Shown: positions 8,321-16,676 of the stretch, in pieces
How positions within the stretch are numbered: position 1 is the first letter of the stretch
How the letters are laid out: the number at the start of each line of letters is the position of its first letter
Assembly (NCBI RefSeq): GCF_947654165.1
Contig: NZ_CANTKB010000027.1
Span: forward strand, 1 to 40,940
Length of the DNA: 40,940 bases
From: an uncultured Blautia sp.
Lineage (GTDB): Bacteria > Bacillota > Clostridia > Lachnospirales > Lachnospiraceae
Direction: 5' to 3'
Position numbers and translations under genes: made by a program
Notes under the pieces: generated by a model
The model's input: only the letters and a program-made list of their open reading frames with translations
Told to the model about the DNA's origin: nothing
The model's database searches: none

Positions 8321-9103
8321 ATGAAAGGGAAAAGAAACGTACCATTACTGTTTATGATGATTGCATCGTTACTTATATTTATATTTGCTGCAGGCAAATT
8401 AATAGGAATTGTTCTGGAGTATCAGAAAGGAAATCGTACGTATGAAGAACTGCTGGAGTACGTACAGGATCCAGAAACAGATGAGCAGGGTAAAAATGAT
8501 CCGGATCCAGAAGATGATTCAGGATTTACGTTCCTTCAGGTAGATTTTGAAGGATTAAAGGCTCAGAATCCGGATGTTGTAGCATGGATCCAGATACCGG
8601 CACTTTCTGTCAGTTATCCGGTTGTACAGGGGAAGGATAATTCTTATTATCTGCATCATATGTTTGACGGACAGGAAAATAAGAATGGAAGTATCTTTAT
8701 CGACTACCATAACCAGCCGGATTTCACGGACAGTAACACGATCATATATGGGCATAATATGAAAAATGGGAGTATGTTTGGAACATTGGATCAGTATCAG
8801 GAAAAAGAACTATTTCGGCAATATCCTTGTTTTTATATTTATCTTCCGGATAGCATCTTAGAGTACCGGATCGTATCCTGCTATGCGGGAAAGACAGGAA
8901 GTGTGGGGTATACTTATAGGTTTCCTGAGCAGGAAGATTTTCAGGACTTTTTGGAAAAGATTATATCCTACGCTGCCTATGATACAGGAACGGAAGTTAT
9001 GGATACGGATCATATCGTTACGCTTTCTACCTGTGTCAACTCGGACCGAAATTATCGGTATTTGGTGCATGGAAAACTGGAGAAGAAAATAGAGATGAGG
9101 TGA
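8321..9103 (+). CDS. srtB: Class B sortase
   Basis: A 260-residue membrane-anchored transpeptidase that cleaves a C-terminal sorting signal and attaches surface proteins to the cell wall or to pilin-like partners. It has an N-terminal signal-anchor helix (residues 8-30), an acidic linker (DPETDEQGKNDPDPEDD), then the sortase barrel with catalytic H145 (YGHNM), C238 (LSTCVNS) and R246 (NYRYLVHG). The long insertion and the TLSTC motif fit class B. AAAGGAG precedes ATG 8321. Lying inside a DNA-processing operon is typical of Firmicute conjugative elements, where it anchors element-coded surface proteins. The broken surface protein at 38755-39190 carries a possible substrate signal. Confidence 0.93.
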   Translation: MKGKRNVPLLFMMIASLLIFIFAAGKLIGIVLEYQKGNRTYEELLEYVQDPETDEQGKNDPDPEDDSGFTFLQVDFEGLKAQNPDVVAWIQIPALSVSYPVVQGKDNSYYLHHMFDGQENKNGSIFIDYHNQPDFTDSNTIIYGHNMKNGSMFGTLDQYQEKELFRQYPCFYIYLPDSILEYRIVSCYAGKTGSVGYTYRFPEQEDFQDFLEKIISYAAYDTGTEVMDTDHIVTLSTCVNSDRNYRYLVHGKLEKKIEMR

Positions 9104-9126
9104 ATTGCGCCAGAATACTGTGCGGT

Positions 9127-9489
9127 ATGTTTCAAGAGTGTGATATGGAATGGAAAATGGCATCGGCAAATATCGCTGGTGCCTTTACGCATTTTTTGAG
9201 GGAGTGGTTGCGTTTTACGTAGGTAGTACGTACAGAGGAATGTCTATATGAGGTGTACGGACAGGAAGAACACCATGTACTTGAAGGGAAGGATATTCAA
9301 AAAACGATGATTTTTCCATTCCTGAAGATGTTAGAGAATCAGTGCAATGGAATTACTGTAAGAGAGATACATAAAAAATTATGGGAAATCTATATAACGG
9401 AACGAACAAAGGAACCGTTTATCAGTAATGCAGAGTCTCTTTTGAAACCGTTGAAACGACCGGAGGAAAATGTGAATGTACTACAATAA
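9127..9489 (+). pseudogene. Small helical protein gene interrupted by an in-frame amber codon
   Basis: One reading frame runs from ATG 9127 (or GTG 9100, overlapping the sortase stop) to 9489 and is broken only by TAG at 9220-9222 (codon 32). Before it the frame reads MEWKMASANIAGAFTHFL, after it VVRTEECLYEVYGQEE and on to KRPEENVNVLQ, with no frame change, so a single CAG-to-TAG or similar change is the simplest cause. The second half could be translated alone from GTG 9253, but no ribosome site supports that. The full product would be about 120 residues, helical, without recognised domain. It follows sortase B at the operon end. Function unknown. Confidence 0.6.
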
Positions 9490-9561
9490 TAACAGAAAAT
9501 CATGTGGAAACAGGACAATGAATAAGCGAATACCGCTAGCGGTTCAAGAGGTCCAGGAACT

Positions 9562-9588
9562 GGCTGCCCTGTAATGGGTGGCCTTTTT
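9562..9588 (+). terminator. Intrinsic terminator of the DNA-processing operon
   Basis: GGC-TG-CCC pairs with GGG-TG-GCC (9562-9569 with 9576-9583) around a 6-nt loop, then five T. A 10-bp palindrome CCGCTAGCGG (9533-9542) lies just before it. A short open frame of 18 codons (ATG 9518 to TAA 9574) spans both, but has only a weak ribosome site. Confidence 0.6.
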
Positions 9589-9646
9589 GAATGTGTGGTA
9601 TGAGAGCAGACGATTTATTGTGATGGTTTATGGCGTTAAAATAAGA

Positions 9647-9675
9647 TTGATAATGAAATATAAATCGGATAAAAT
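9647..9675 (+). promoter_or_regulatory. Promoter of the AlbA-like/SRAP unit
   Basis: TTGATA (9647-9652), 17 nt, TAAAAT (9670-9675). The predicted start near 9682 leaves enough leader for a ribosome site before ATG 9709 but hardly any before ATG 9691, which supports 9709 as the start. Confidence 0.6.
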
Positions 9676-9708
9676 AGAGGATATAATAATATGAAGGTGA
9701 TAAGAAAA

Positions 9709-11112
9709 ATGAGTCTGGTAAATATCGGCCCGGAAACTGAGACAATAGAATACAAGAAAAGTACTGGCGAGATGAAAGAAGCAATGATATCTATAGCTGC
9801 AATTCTCAACAAGCATAAAAAAGGTGTTCTGTACTTTGGCGTGAAAAATGATGGTACTGTAATTGGACAGGTAATAACGGATGAGTCGCTGAGAAAGGTA
9901 AGCCAGGCAATTGGAAATCACATTACGCCTGCTATTTATCCGGAGATTAAGGCTGTTCGCATCGGAGAAAGGGAATGTATTCAAGTTGATTTTGAGGGAA
10001 ATCGTCAACCATATCTTGCGTATAGTATTCCACGTATCCGAGTTGCAGATGAAGATCTGATTATGGAACAGGATATTTATGATGAAATGATACGCAAACG
10101 GGATAATGTAAAATATTCGTGGGAAAGACAGGTTTCTGAATATACTCTTCAGGATATAGATAAAAATGCTTTTGATACTTATCTGCAAAAAGCAAAAGAT
10201 GCAGGAAGAATCAGTTTTGAGGAGACAGATGTAAAAACAGTATTGAATAAATTAGAACTGATTCAGGGTGATCACTTATTAAATGCAGGAGCAGCATTAT
10301 TTTGTAATTGTGGTATTAATGAACTTCAGATGGCAAAATTTGCAACAAATGAGAGGTTGACATTTACGGATATCCGCAGGTTTACAGGTTCCATTATAGA
10401 ACTTTCAAAAAAGGCAGAGCAGTATATCATTGATGCAATGGATTGACGTGTTGAAATCGGAAGTGGATTGTCAAGAAAGGAAATTCCTGAAATACCATTG
10501 GATGCGATTCGTGAGGCAATTATTAATTCTTTTGGACATAAAATATTTGATTCTGGGCAGAGTAATGAGGTGGCAATATTTAAAGATCGAATTGAGATTT
10601 ATAATCCAGGTGCATTTCCGACTGGAGTTTCACCAGAGAAATTTATTGAAGGAAATGAAAGACCAGTCAGAAGAAATCCACTGATTACAAGAACGTTATA
10701 TTACTCAAAAGATATGGAAAGTTTTGCAACAGGATTGAAGCGTATTTATACTGCTTGCAAAGCGGCAGGATGTAGAGTGGAATTTGAACAGCAGGCATAT
10801 GGATTTGCGGTGATTTTCTATAGAAGAAATACAAGCACCCAAGATAGCCCCCAGGATAGCACCCAAGATAAACACCAGGATAACACCCAGGATAGTCTGC
10901 AGAACAGGATTTTAGAATATTGTAAAGTACCGAGAAGCAAAAAAGAAATTACAGTATACATGGGATATAAGGATGTCAAAAGCTTTGCGAAAAGATACTT
11001 GAAGCCGTTATGTGAAGCAGGAGAACTTCAAATGACAATTCCGGATCGTCCATCAAGTAGAAATCAAAAATATGTAACAGTTGAAAAAAAGGAAGAAAAG
11101 GAAGAAAAATAA
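9709..11112 (+). pseudogene. AlbA_2/Schlafen-type putative DNA-binding protein broken by one TGA
   Basis: A family of ATP-dependent-helicase-RecG-like regulators (COG2865 type): N-terminal AlbA_2 domain (ETIEYKKSTGEMKEAMISIAA...GVLYFGVKNDGTVIGQ), a middle domain, then EIPEIPLDAIREAIINS...RIEIYNPGAFPTGVSPE...RRNPLITRTLYY, a short tandem linker and a winged-helix tail. The frame is intact from 9709 to 11112 except TGA at 10444-10446 (codon 246). Relatives carry Trp-Arg-Val-Glu at this spot and the sequence reads D-stop-R-V-E, so TGG to TGA is the likely change. AAGGTGAT sits about 10 nt before ATG 9709. The second half could restart at 10468 (TTG region) without a ribosome site. The stop overlaps the SRAP start by one base. 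Confidence 0.8.
10837..10896 (+). repeat. Five 12-bp units coding a T/P-Q-D-S/N linker
   Basis: Five consecutive 12-bp units (10837, 10849, 10861, 10873, 10885), each coding a variant of Thr-Gln-Asp-Ser, form the linker between the catalytic-like part and the winged-helix tail of the AlbA-type protein. Such units vary in number by slippage. Confidence 0.75.
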
Positions 11113-11699
11113 TGTGTGGACGATATTATGTGGATGATGATACAGCCAGAGAAATAGAAAAAGTGGTCCGGGAGGTGGATGAGAAACTGAGAAGAGAGCG
11201 CAGGGGTGATATTTATCCCTCTCAGTCTGCAACTGTGATTACCGGAAGGAAACCACATCTTTTGGCAGAAGAAATGTCATGGGGCTTTCCGCAATATCAG
11301 AAAAAAGGGCTGCTGATCAATGCAAGAGCAGAAACTGCTCTGGAAAGAAAGTCGTTCCGGGATAGTGTGATGCACAGACGCTGTATCATTCCAGCAAAGC
11401 AGTTTTATGAATGGGATCCGGATAAGAATAAAGTTACTTTCCTGAGAGAAAATCAGCCGGTCTTATTCATGGCAGGGTTTTACAATCGCTTTCAGGATGA
11501 TAATCATTTCATTATCTTAACTACCCAGGCAAATGAATCGGTCAGTCCGGTGCATCATCGGATGCCATTGATACTGGATAGATCTGAATTGGAAGATTGG
11601 GTATATGAAGACACGTTTTTGGAATATGCACTGCATAAAAAGCCGCCACAGATGGCACGAAGGCAGGACTATGAACAACAGAGTTTATTTTTAACGTAA
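11112..11699 (+). CDS. SRAP-domain protein (HMCES/YedK type)
   Basis: A 195-residue protein that forms a thiazolidine crosslink with abasic sites in single-stranded DNA through its N-terminal Cys2 after Met removal, protecting them from breakage. Seen: MCGRY at the start (Cys2), the NARAET motif, RCIIPAKQFYEW (Glu), and HHRMP (His), all in family order and spacing; length is normal. The start ATG 11112 overlaps the AlbA-type stop, so translation is coupled. It is often carried by phages and mobile elements, here close to an SOS-controlled polymerase, so it fits a DNA-damage or replication-stress role. A strong hairpin follows. Confidence 0.93.
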   Translation: MCGRYYVDDDTAREIEKVVREVDEKLRRERRGDIYPSQSATVITGRKPHLLAEEMSWGFPQYQKKGLLINARAETALERKSFRDSVMHRRCIIPAKQFYEWDPDKNKVTFLRENQPVLFMAGFYNRFQDDNHFIILTTQANESVSPVHHRMPLILDRSELEDWVYEDTFLEYALHKKPPQMARRQDYEQQSLFLT

Positions 11700-11702
11700 A
11701 AG

Positions 11703-11738
11703 GAGCCGTCTGAATTTAATCAGGCGGCTCGGTGTTAT
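11703..11738. terminator. Bidirectional intrinsic terminator
   Basis: GAGCCG-t-CTGA pairs with TCAG-g-CGGCTC (11703-11713 with 11720-11730). T-rich sequence follows on both strands (GTTATTTTA to the right, CCTTTTA to the left), so it can end both the SRAP unit and the convergent DUF5688-like gene. Confidence 0.75.
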
Positions 11739-11754
11739 TTTATGGCATTTTTGG

Positions 11755-12654
11755 TTAAGCACACAGGAGTTCCTTACGATCCCGAGAATAAAAGTATGCA
11801 TGATCTGAAAGAATTTCTTCTGGGATGACCGTTGTTTCATTGACTTCCCGAATGATTTCGTTTAATTCCATGCAGTCAGTATCAGAAGCTTTTAATAACA
11901 GAACTTCATGTACGCTGCTGGGAATGACAAAAAAATCATCCTGTAATGTTTTCCCGATTTGATTCATGATATCATCATACAATGTACAGATAGCACCGTG
12001 TTGTCTTATAGCATTAGAGAGTATGAACAATTCTGATTTCATGACACAATCTCTGTCTGAATCTATAAACTCATTTGAGTTAGGAAAAGCATTTTGCAGA
12101 AAATCAGACATAGGTGTGAGTTCAGCCGGAAAGACACGAGGAGTGTTTTTTCTTGCATCTGAGAAGATGGTATTTAGATCTTTTCCCCAGGTCTTCAGAT
12201 GTTCATTTCGAATCAGAACCGTTGCCATTCTACTATCCTTACAGTCCAAAAGTACATAGAAGACAATTGCCAGATCCAAATATGGAATATGCGGTATGTC
12301 TTTTAGCAGGGATTGATTTGCCTTGAAATTGACTAATTTGTAGAGAATCTTTTCCTGAAGTTTTTCATAATCGAGCAGCATTTCTGTGTTCGTAAAGGAA
12401 ACATCTGCAGCCTGGTGATACAGCTCGACAATATCTTCTGCAATCTGAGAAAGAGATTTTCCGGTCAGGTAGAATTCATACCATTCGTCCAGATACAAAA
12501 CAGGGCTTATATTGGATGTATCATTGTAAAATTCAATTCCATGCTTCAGGGTGTTATTGTTCTTAGTCGTTGTGATAGGATTCAGGCTGATATGGGAATC
12601 AAGCCTGCTTTCCAGTTCTTTGAGTAATGTTTCTTTAAATTCGTTGTAATTCAT
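11755..12654 (-). CDS. DUF5688-like protein
   Basis: A 299-residue soluble protein of a family common in Lachnospiraceae and known only by number. Features of that group: N-terminal YNEFKETLLKELESRL helix, a segment around ISPVLYLDEWYEFYLTGKSL, and the C-terminal VIPEEILSDHAYFYSRDR. No catalytic motif or membrane helix is seen. ATG 12654 follows AGGGAGA. It sits alone behind copy 2 of the shared promoter and two-terminator leader, so it is probably expressed together with the DNA-processing and SSB operons. Family assignment is by pattern memory. Function unknown. Confidence 0.75.
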   Translation of the reverse strand: MNYNEFKETLLKELESRLDSHISLNPITTTKNNNTLKHGIEFYNDTSNISPVLYLDEWYEFYLTGKSLSQIAEDIVELYHQAADVSFTNTEMLLDYEKLQEKILYKLVNFKANQSLLKDIPHIPYLDLAIVFYVLLDCKDSRMATVLIRNEHLKTWGKDLNTIFSDARKNTPRVFPAELTPMSDFLQNAFPNSNEFIDSDRDCVMKSELFILSNAIRQHGAICTLYDDIMNQIGKTLQDDFFVIPSSVHEVLLLKASDTDCMELNEIIREVNETTVIPEEILSDHAYFYSRDRKELLCA

Positions 12655-12736
12655 AAAAATCTCCCTTCTGGTAAATTATTGGGCAATCATTTTTGTGAAT
12701 AATTCGTTTGTCCTTCCCTCCTTCCTGCGTTTAGGC

Positions 12737-12906
12737 AAAAAAAGAGAATGGACACAAATGCGTTCATTCTCTAACATGCTGCAGATTCCTGCAAAATAAA
12801 AAAGCCAGAAGGCTCTGCTCTGTGATGGCAGAGTAATCCTCCTGACTTATATACAAACCTAAACTGCGTGTGAATATCCATTACGGATGACACAAATAAT
12901 GATTAC
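12737..12906 (-). ncRNA. Structured leader RNA with two tandem terminators (copy 2)
   Basis: Read leftwards from about 12906: a closing stem TGTG/CACA (12891-12894 with 12869-12872) enclosing ATCC/GGAT; the shared linker (12864-12843, GTTTAGGTTTGTATATAAG then TCA); terminator 1, a 9-bp stem (12838-12846 with 12804-12812) with an inner CTCTG/CAGAG hairpin and a U-rich tail (12803-12795); terminator 2, AGAGAATG/CATTCTCT (12743-12750 with 12765-12772) and seven U (12743-12737). The gene behind starts at 12654. Same order of parts as copies 1 and 3. Confidence 0.65.
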
Positions 12907-12912
12907 AATATT

Positions 12913-12959
12913 ATTTTAACACTATATATAGAGGATGTCAAATAAACAAAAACTATATA
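12913..12959 (-). promoter_or_regulatory. Shared-type promoter (copy 2) with TATATAGT box
   Basis: On the minus strand: TATATAGT (12959-12952), 10 nt, TTGACA (12941-12936), 17 nt, TAAAAT (12918-12913). The spacing is identical to copies 1 and 3. It drives the DUF5688-like gene through the two-terminator leader. Confidence 0.75.
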
Positions 12960-13035
12960 TTGTGTATACAGGACTTTTATTATATCAATGATAGTAGAAA
13001 ATATCAGATGATGTGTAGATTCCATATTTTCACTC

Positions 13036-13064
13036 TTGTAAAAAGAACACCAGTTCGATATAAT
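13036..13064 (+). promoter_or_regulatory. SOS promoter with LexA box
   Basis: TTGTAA (13036-13041), 17 nt, TATAAT (13059-13064). The spacer holds GAAC-ACCA-GTTC (13045-13056), a perfect match to the Gram-positive LexA/DinR core GAAC-N4-GTTC. LexA binding there would block the promoter until DNA damage. Confidence 0.8.
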
Positions 13065-13089
13065 AATCTAAAAGGAGGCGAACATAAGT

Positions 13090-14352
13090 TTGAATAAAGT
13101 GATTTTTCATATTGATGTGAATTCAGCCTTCCTTTCCTGGGAGGCTGTTTACCGCCTCTATCATTTAGGCGGAAAAGTAGATCTGCGGGATGAAGTAGCA
13201 GCTGTCGGTGGAGATATGGCCATGAGGCATGGAATTATCCTGGCGAAATCAATCCCGGCAAAGAAATATAATATCAAAACCGGCGAGAGTATTGTGGAGG
13301 CACTTCAAAAGTGTCCGCAGCTTAAATTGGTTCCTCCGAATTATAGTTTGTATGAAAGATGTTCCGCTGCTTTTATGGAGATTCTTCGGCAGTACTCTCC
13401 GGATGTTGAGCAATATAGCGTGGATGAGGCATTTGTTGATATGACCGGTACCGAAAGTTTATGGGGAGAACCGGTCACTGCAGCCAACCGTATTCGGAAT
13501 CAAATCAGGGAAGAATTAGGGTTTACGGTGAATGTAGGGGTATCGGAGAATAAATTGCTGGCGAAAATGGCAAGTGATTTTCAAAAGCCTGACAGGGTTC
13601 ATACCCTATGGAAGCATGAGATTGAAATGAAAATGTGGTCGCTTCCAGTAACGGATCTGTTCTTCGTTGGGCGAGCTACTGCAAAGAAACTGTTTAATAT
13701 GGGAATCCATACGATTGGTGAGCTGGCACAGTCTGATCCGATTATGCTAAAAAGTCACTTGAAAAAGCATGGAGAGGTGATTTGGGCATTTGCGAACGGG
13801 ATGGATGTTTCTGTGGTTCAGTCAGAAGCTCCGGCAAAGAAAGGATATGGAAACAGCACCACCATTGCTTTTGATGTTACAGATGTATCTACAGCCAAGC
13901 TGGTTCTCCTTGCTTTGGCAGAGACAGTTGGAACCAGATTGCGGGCGGCAGGCGTCCGTGCAGAGGTAATTGCCGTCGGAATCAAAACATTTGATCTTCA
14001 GTATGCAAGCCATCAGATGACATTGAATAATGCAACCAACATTACGATAGAGATCCATCGTTGTGCATGTCAGCTTTTTGATTCTCTCTGGAATGGGAAA
14101 GCAATCCGGCATCTGGGCATTCATACCAGCAGGATTAAGGATCATATGGATATGCGGCAGCTTGATATGTTTGATACAACGGATTATGAAAAGCTGGAGC
14201 ATATGGATGCAACTGTAGATAAGATTCGGATGCGTTATGGCAGGGATTCTTTAAAACGGGCGGTCTTTGTAGGAAGCAGGATTGATCACATGTCAGGTGG
14301 TATCAGCCGGGAAAAACGTACAGTTGATTATAAGAAAGTAAACGTAGAATAG
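13090..14352 (+). CDS. dinB: Y-family DNA polymerase (DinB/UmuC type)
   Basis: A translesion polymerase of 420 residues that copies past DNA damage. Seen: palm metal-binding D9 (FHIDVNSAF), the YSVDEAFVD motif, the NVGVSENKLLAKMAS helix, the thumb HhH (LFFVGRATAKKLFNMGI), the little-finger domain, and a clamp-binding QLDMF motif near the C-terminus. The start is TTG 13090, set by AAAGGAGG at 13071-13078; no ATG is near. The promoter carries a LexA box, so it is SOS-induced. It heads a three-gene unit with a 105-residue protein and a GNAT protein. Plasmid and phage copies of this type are common in Firmicutes (UvrX/UmuC-like). Confidence 0.93.
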   Translation: MNKVIFHIDVNSAFLSWEAVYRLYHLGGKVDLRDEVAAVGGDMAMRHGIILAKSIPAKKYNIKTGESIVEALQKCPQLKLVPPNYSLYERCSAAFMEILRQYSPDVEQYSVDEAFVDMTGTESLWGEPVTAANRIRNQIREELGFTVNVGVSENKLLAKMASDFQKPDRVHTLWKHEIEMKMWSLPVTDLFFVGRATAKKLFNMGIHTIGELAQSDPIMLKSHLKKHGEVIWAFANGMDVSVVQSEAPAKKGYGNSTTIAFDVTDVSTAKLVLLALAETVGTRLRAAGVRAEVIAVGIKTFDLQYASHQMTLNNATNITIEIHRCACQLFDSLWNGKAIRHLGIHTSRIKDHMDMRQLDMFDTTDYEKLEHMDATVDKIRMRYGRDSLKRAVFVGSRIDHMSGGISREKRTVDYKKVNVE

Positions 14353-14365
14353 GAGGTGTCCTTTG

Positions 14366-14680
14366 ATGGGATTTGCAATCGGTATGGAAGAGGAAAAACT
14401 TCAGGAGCAAGCAATTCGGGGAGTTCCACATAAGGTTGCGGCAGACTGCTGGTTTACCAGCACCGGTAAAATGATCCCAAGAATGATAAAATATGAGGAT
14501 ACTGAGGGAGCCAGGCATTTACTGAAAGATATTGAAGTGCTAAAATCTGATAAGAAGCATTATGCTGGCATTCTGATGCATCGATATGATTGTAGGGCAG
14601 TTGTGAATAATCGGATGCAGAACTTTATCCTATGTTACCATCCGGAAAATAATACGTGGGATATGATATTCCCGGAATAG
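14366..14680 (+). CDS. Small protein paired with the Y-family polymerase
   Basis: A 104-residue soluble protein. ATG 14366 follows AGGAGGTG (14351-14358) at 7 nt; TTG 14363 is too close. No named domain is recognised. Seen are an N-terminal MEEEKLQEQAIRGVPHKVAADCWF segment and a C-terminal half rich in aromatic residues (MHRYDCRAVVNNRM, ILCYHPENNTWDMIF). It begins 13 nt after the polymerase stop, so it is co-transcribed and SOS-regulated. In Bacillus a small YolD-type protein holds the same place next to UvrX polymerases. The position is analogous but I see no clear sequence link. Confidence 0.75.
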   Translation: MGFAIGMEEEKLQEQAIRGVPHKVAADCWFTSTGKMIPRMIKYEDTEGARHLLKDIEVLKSDKKHYAGILMHRYDCRAVVNNRMQNFILCYHPENNTWDMIFPE

Positions 14681-14695
14681 AAAGGAGTACAAAAG

Positions 14696-15244
14696 ATGAA
14701 TCCATTTATAGATTGCCCTGTGTATGAAACAGAGCATTTTATTATAAGAAAACTTAAGCGAGAAGATGCAGAGGCGTTGTTTTCCTGCTATTCGGATTCG
14801 GATGCAGCAAGATTTTTCAATGGAGATTGCTGTGAGGATGATTTTTACTATACAGATTTGGAAAAATTCAAAGGATGTGTAGAATTCTGGCTGGAGCGGT
14901 ATGAAGTACAGGACTTTGTACGCTGGAGCATCCTTGACAAAGAGACTGATTATTTAATAGGAACAATAGAGATTTGTCCTTCTTTAAAATATGCAGTAGA
15001 TGGGAAACGTATGGGGATTTTGAGAATAGATTTAAAATCTGAGTACGAAAGACAGGAAGTGTTAAACGAACTTATGGATATCCTGATTGAATATGCGTAC
15101 AATGGTTTCCAGATTACGTCTTTGCTCATAAAAATTCAAAAGGATGCCGTAGAAAGGCAGAAATTGATTAAAACGTATCAGTTTGTAACAGCGAAAGATG
15201 AATGTAATATTTCTTTTGAGGATTATTATATCAGGTACAAATAG
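14696..15244 (+). CDS. GNAT-family N-acetyltransferase (RimJ/RimL-like)
   Basis: A 182-residue protein with the RimJ/L-like start ETEHFIIRKLKREDAEALF...SDSDAARFF, a middle strand YLIGTIEICP and a later helix EVLNELMDILIEYAYNGF, as in acetyl-CoA transferases acting on protein N-termini or small amines. The usual Q/RxxGxG/A cofactor loop is poorly conserved (here KSEYERQEVL), so activity is uncertain. AAAGGAG precedes ATG 14696, 15 nt after the preceding gene, so it is the last gene of the SOS unit. A 9-bp hairpin follows. Confidence 0.7.
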   Translation: MNPFIDCPVYETEHFIIRKLKREDAEALFSCYSDSDAARFFNGDCCEDDFYYTDLEKFKGCVEFWLERYEVQDFVRWSILDKETDYLIGTIEICPSLKYAVDGKRMGILRIDLKSEYERQEVLNELMDILIEYAYNGFQITSLLIKIQKDAVERQKLIKTYQFVTAKDECNISFEDYYIRYK

Positions 15245-15247
15245 AAA

Positions 15248-15269
15248 GAGTCGTCCGGATGGGCGGCTC
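15248..15269. terminator. Hairpin, possible terminator
   Basis: GAGTCGTCC pairs with GGGCGGCTC (15248-15256 with 15261-15269), a 9-bp stem with a GGAT loop. The rightward side lacks a T-run. Leftwards TTTCTATTT follows, so it may stop leftward transcription from the AraC gene better. Confidence 0.4.
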
Positions 15270-15419
15270 ATAGCTTGTAGATAAAAACAGATCTTATACA
15301 TCTCACCTATATGTTATAACATTCAAAAAGGATATGTACTCTTCTTTTATAATTTTTATTTTTCAGGAAAGCTGAAATTTATCTGAAAGATCACTGAAAA
15401 AGCTACTTTTGAAATATTA

Positions 15420-16478
15420 TTATTTAGTGTTGTTGAATTTTCTGTACTCTCCTGGAGAAACTCCATATTTTGCCTTGAATACCTTATAAAAATGAGTTCG
15501 ATTTGTAAAACCAAGTTGTACCGCAATAGAGGAGATTGAGAAGTCGGTTTCAGTTAAAAGAGAAGCAGCAGTTTTAAGAGTAAAGGAAAGACCATAATCA
15601 TACAGGCACATGCCTGTATATTTTTTTACGATAGTATTAATATAATTACCGCTGTAACATAGAGCTTTTTCCAGAGTGAGTCTGGACATTCGACCATTAG
15701 TGTCTTCCATCAGGTGGCTGATACGTGAAAACAGGAGCAGATCTGAGCTGGAGTTAAGAGTAACATTACTGATATGATAAAATTCTTTAGTATCTAGGTA
15801 TTGAAATAATTCACATACCAGCGATTTTATGGCAAAGGTAGATCCTAATTTAGGAATCAGCATTGCATGAAGTAACTGATCAGAAAGCTGATGTAAATCT
15901 TTCAGATGGCTCTGATTTTGAAATACTGGGAAAAAATCCAGATAATTTTTTCCTTTTTCTGATTGAAGATTCTCTGCCATAAACTGAAAAATTGAGTTTT
16001 CAATAGTGCTTTCCTCTTTTGAAAAATAAGCTGTTTTATGAGATTCTAGTAATTCTTTTATCATATTTGTAGACAAGCCGAGAAAGAGTACTTTTGCCTT
16101 TCCAGTAAACTTTTCTACATGAACGACATTCTGATTGATCAGGCAACAAGACCCTGCCGGATACAAATACTCTTTGCCTTCTATTTTCTGCGTGATACTT
16201 CCTTCCAGGACAAGCAATAATTCAAAGAAGCTATGCTGATGGGGAATTCGAGCATTAAATTTATGAAAATCATCAACGATTGGTGTTGAATACAGAAACT
16301 GATCAATGGGAGAAATAGTCATGATATTAAAGAAATCTTTATCAGATAGCCCACTGCAATAACTTAATGTAAATTGTATTGGTGCAGACATATCATAAAA
16401 GGAGCTGATGGTGCTTTGTGTATGATATACTTTTAAAGTATTGCTTTCTTTTTGAGAATGGGTAGGATTGTGTTGCAT
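15420..16478 (-). CDS. AraC-family transcriptional regulator
   Basis: A 352-residue regulator. An N-terminal cupin-like sensing domain (HQHSFFELLLVLEGSITQ...YLYPAGSCCLINQNVVHVE, about residues 78-125) probably binds the inducing sugar. The C-terminal 100 residues hold two helix-turn-helix motifs (LTLEKALCYSGNYINTIVKKYTG and FSISSIAVQLGFTNRTHFYKVFKAKYGVSPGEYR). AAAGGAGAA precedes ATG 16478. It is divergent from the transporter-GH2-GH53 operon and is the obvious candidate regulator. The gap carries inverted GATAAA/TTTATC repeats (16497-16502 with 16511-16516) and GATAA/TTATC (16603-16607 with 16618-16622), possible binding sites. Confidence 0.9.
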   Translation of the reverse strand: MQHNPTHSQKESNTLKVYHTQSTISSFYDMSAPIQFTLSYCSGLSDKDFFNIMTISPIDQFLYSTPIVDDFHKFNARIPHQHSFFELLLVLEGSITQKIEGKEYLYPAGSCCLINQNVVHVEKFTGKAKVLFLGLSTNMIKELLESHKTAYFSKEESTIENSIFQFMAENLQSEKGKNYLDFFPVFQNQSHLKDLHQLSDQLLHAMLIPKLGSTFAIKSLVCELFQYLDTKEFYHISNVTLNSSSDLLLFSRISHLMEDTNGRMSRLTLEKALCYSGNYINTIVKKYTGMCLYDYGLSFTLKTAASLLTETDFSISSIAVQLGFTNRTHFYKVFKAKYGVSPGEYRKFNNTK

Positions 16479-16560
16479 AAGTTCTCCTTTGATCTTGATA
16501 AATAATAAAGTTTATCCACGAATATGATACAGTTTTTGCGGGAAAATGATATCGGTGACA

Positions 16561-16589
16561 TTGTGTGCTTTGTTTAAAATTGCTAAAAT
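16561..16589 (+). promoter_or_regulatory. Promoter of the galactan operon
   Basis: TTGTGT (16561-16566), 17 nt, TAAAAT (16584-16589) with an extended TGC (16581-16583). The weak -35 and extended -10 fit an activator-dependent promoter, and GATAA-type inverted repeats flank it. Confidence 0.55.
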
Positions 16590-16676
16590 TTAATCATATC
16601 AAGATAAAGTATATACATTATCACGAAAAAAGTAAAGGTTATTACAAGAAAAGTAAAGGAGAAAAAGATAAAACTT

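Noticed and set aside
10837..10896. CRISPR-like array
   Set aside because: The 12-bp units are contiguous without spacers and lie in frame inside a coding sequence.
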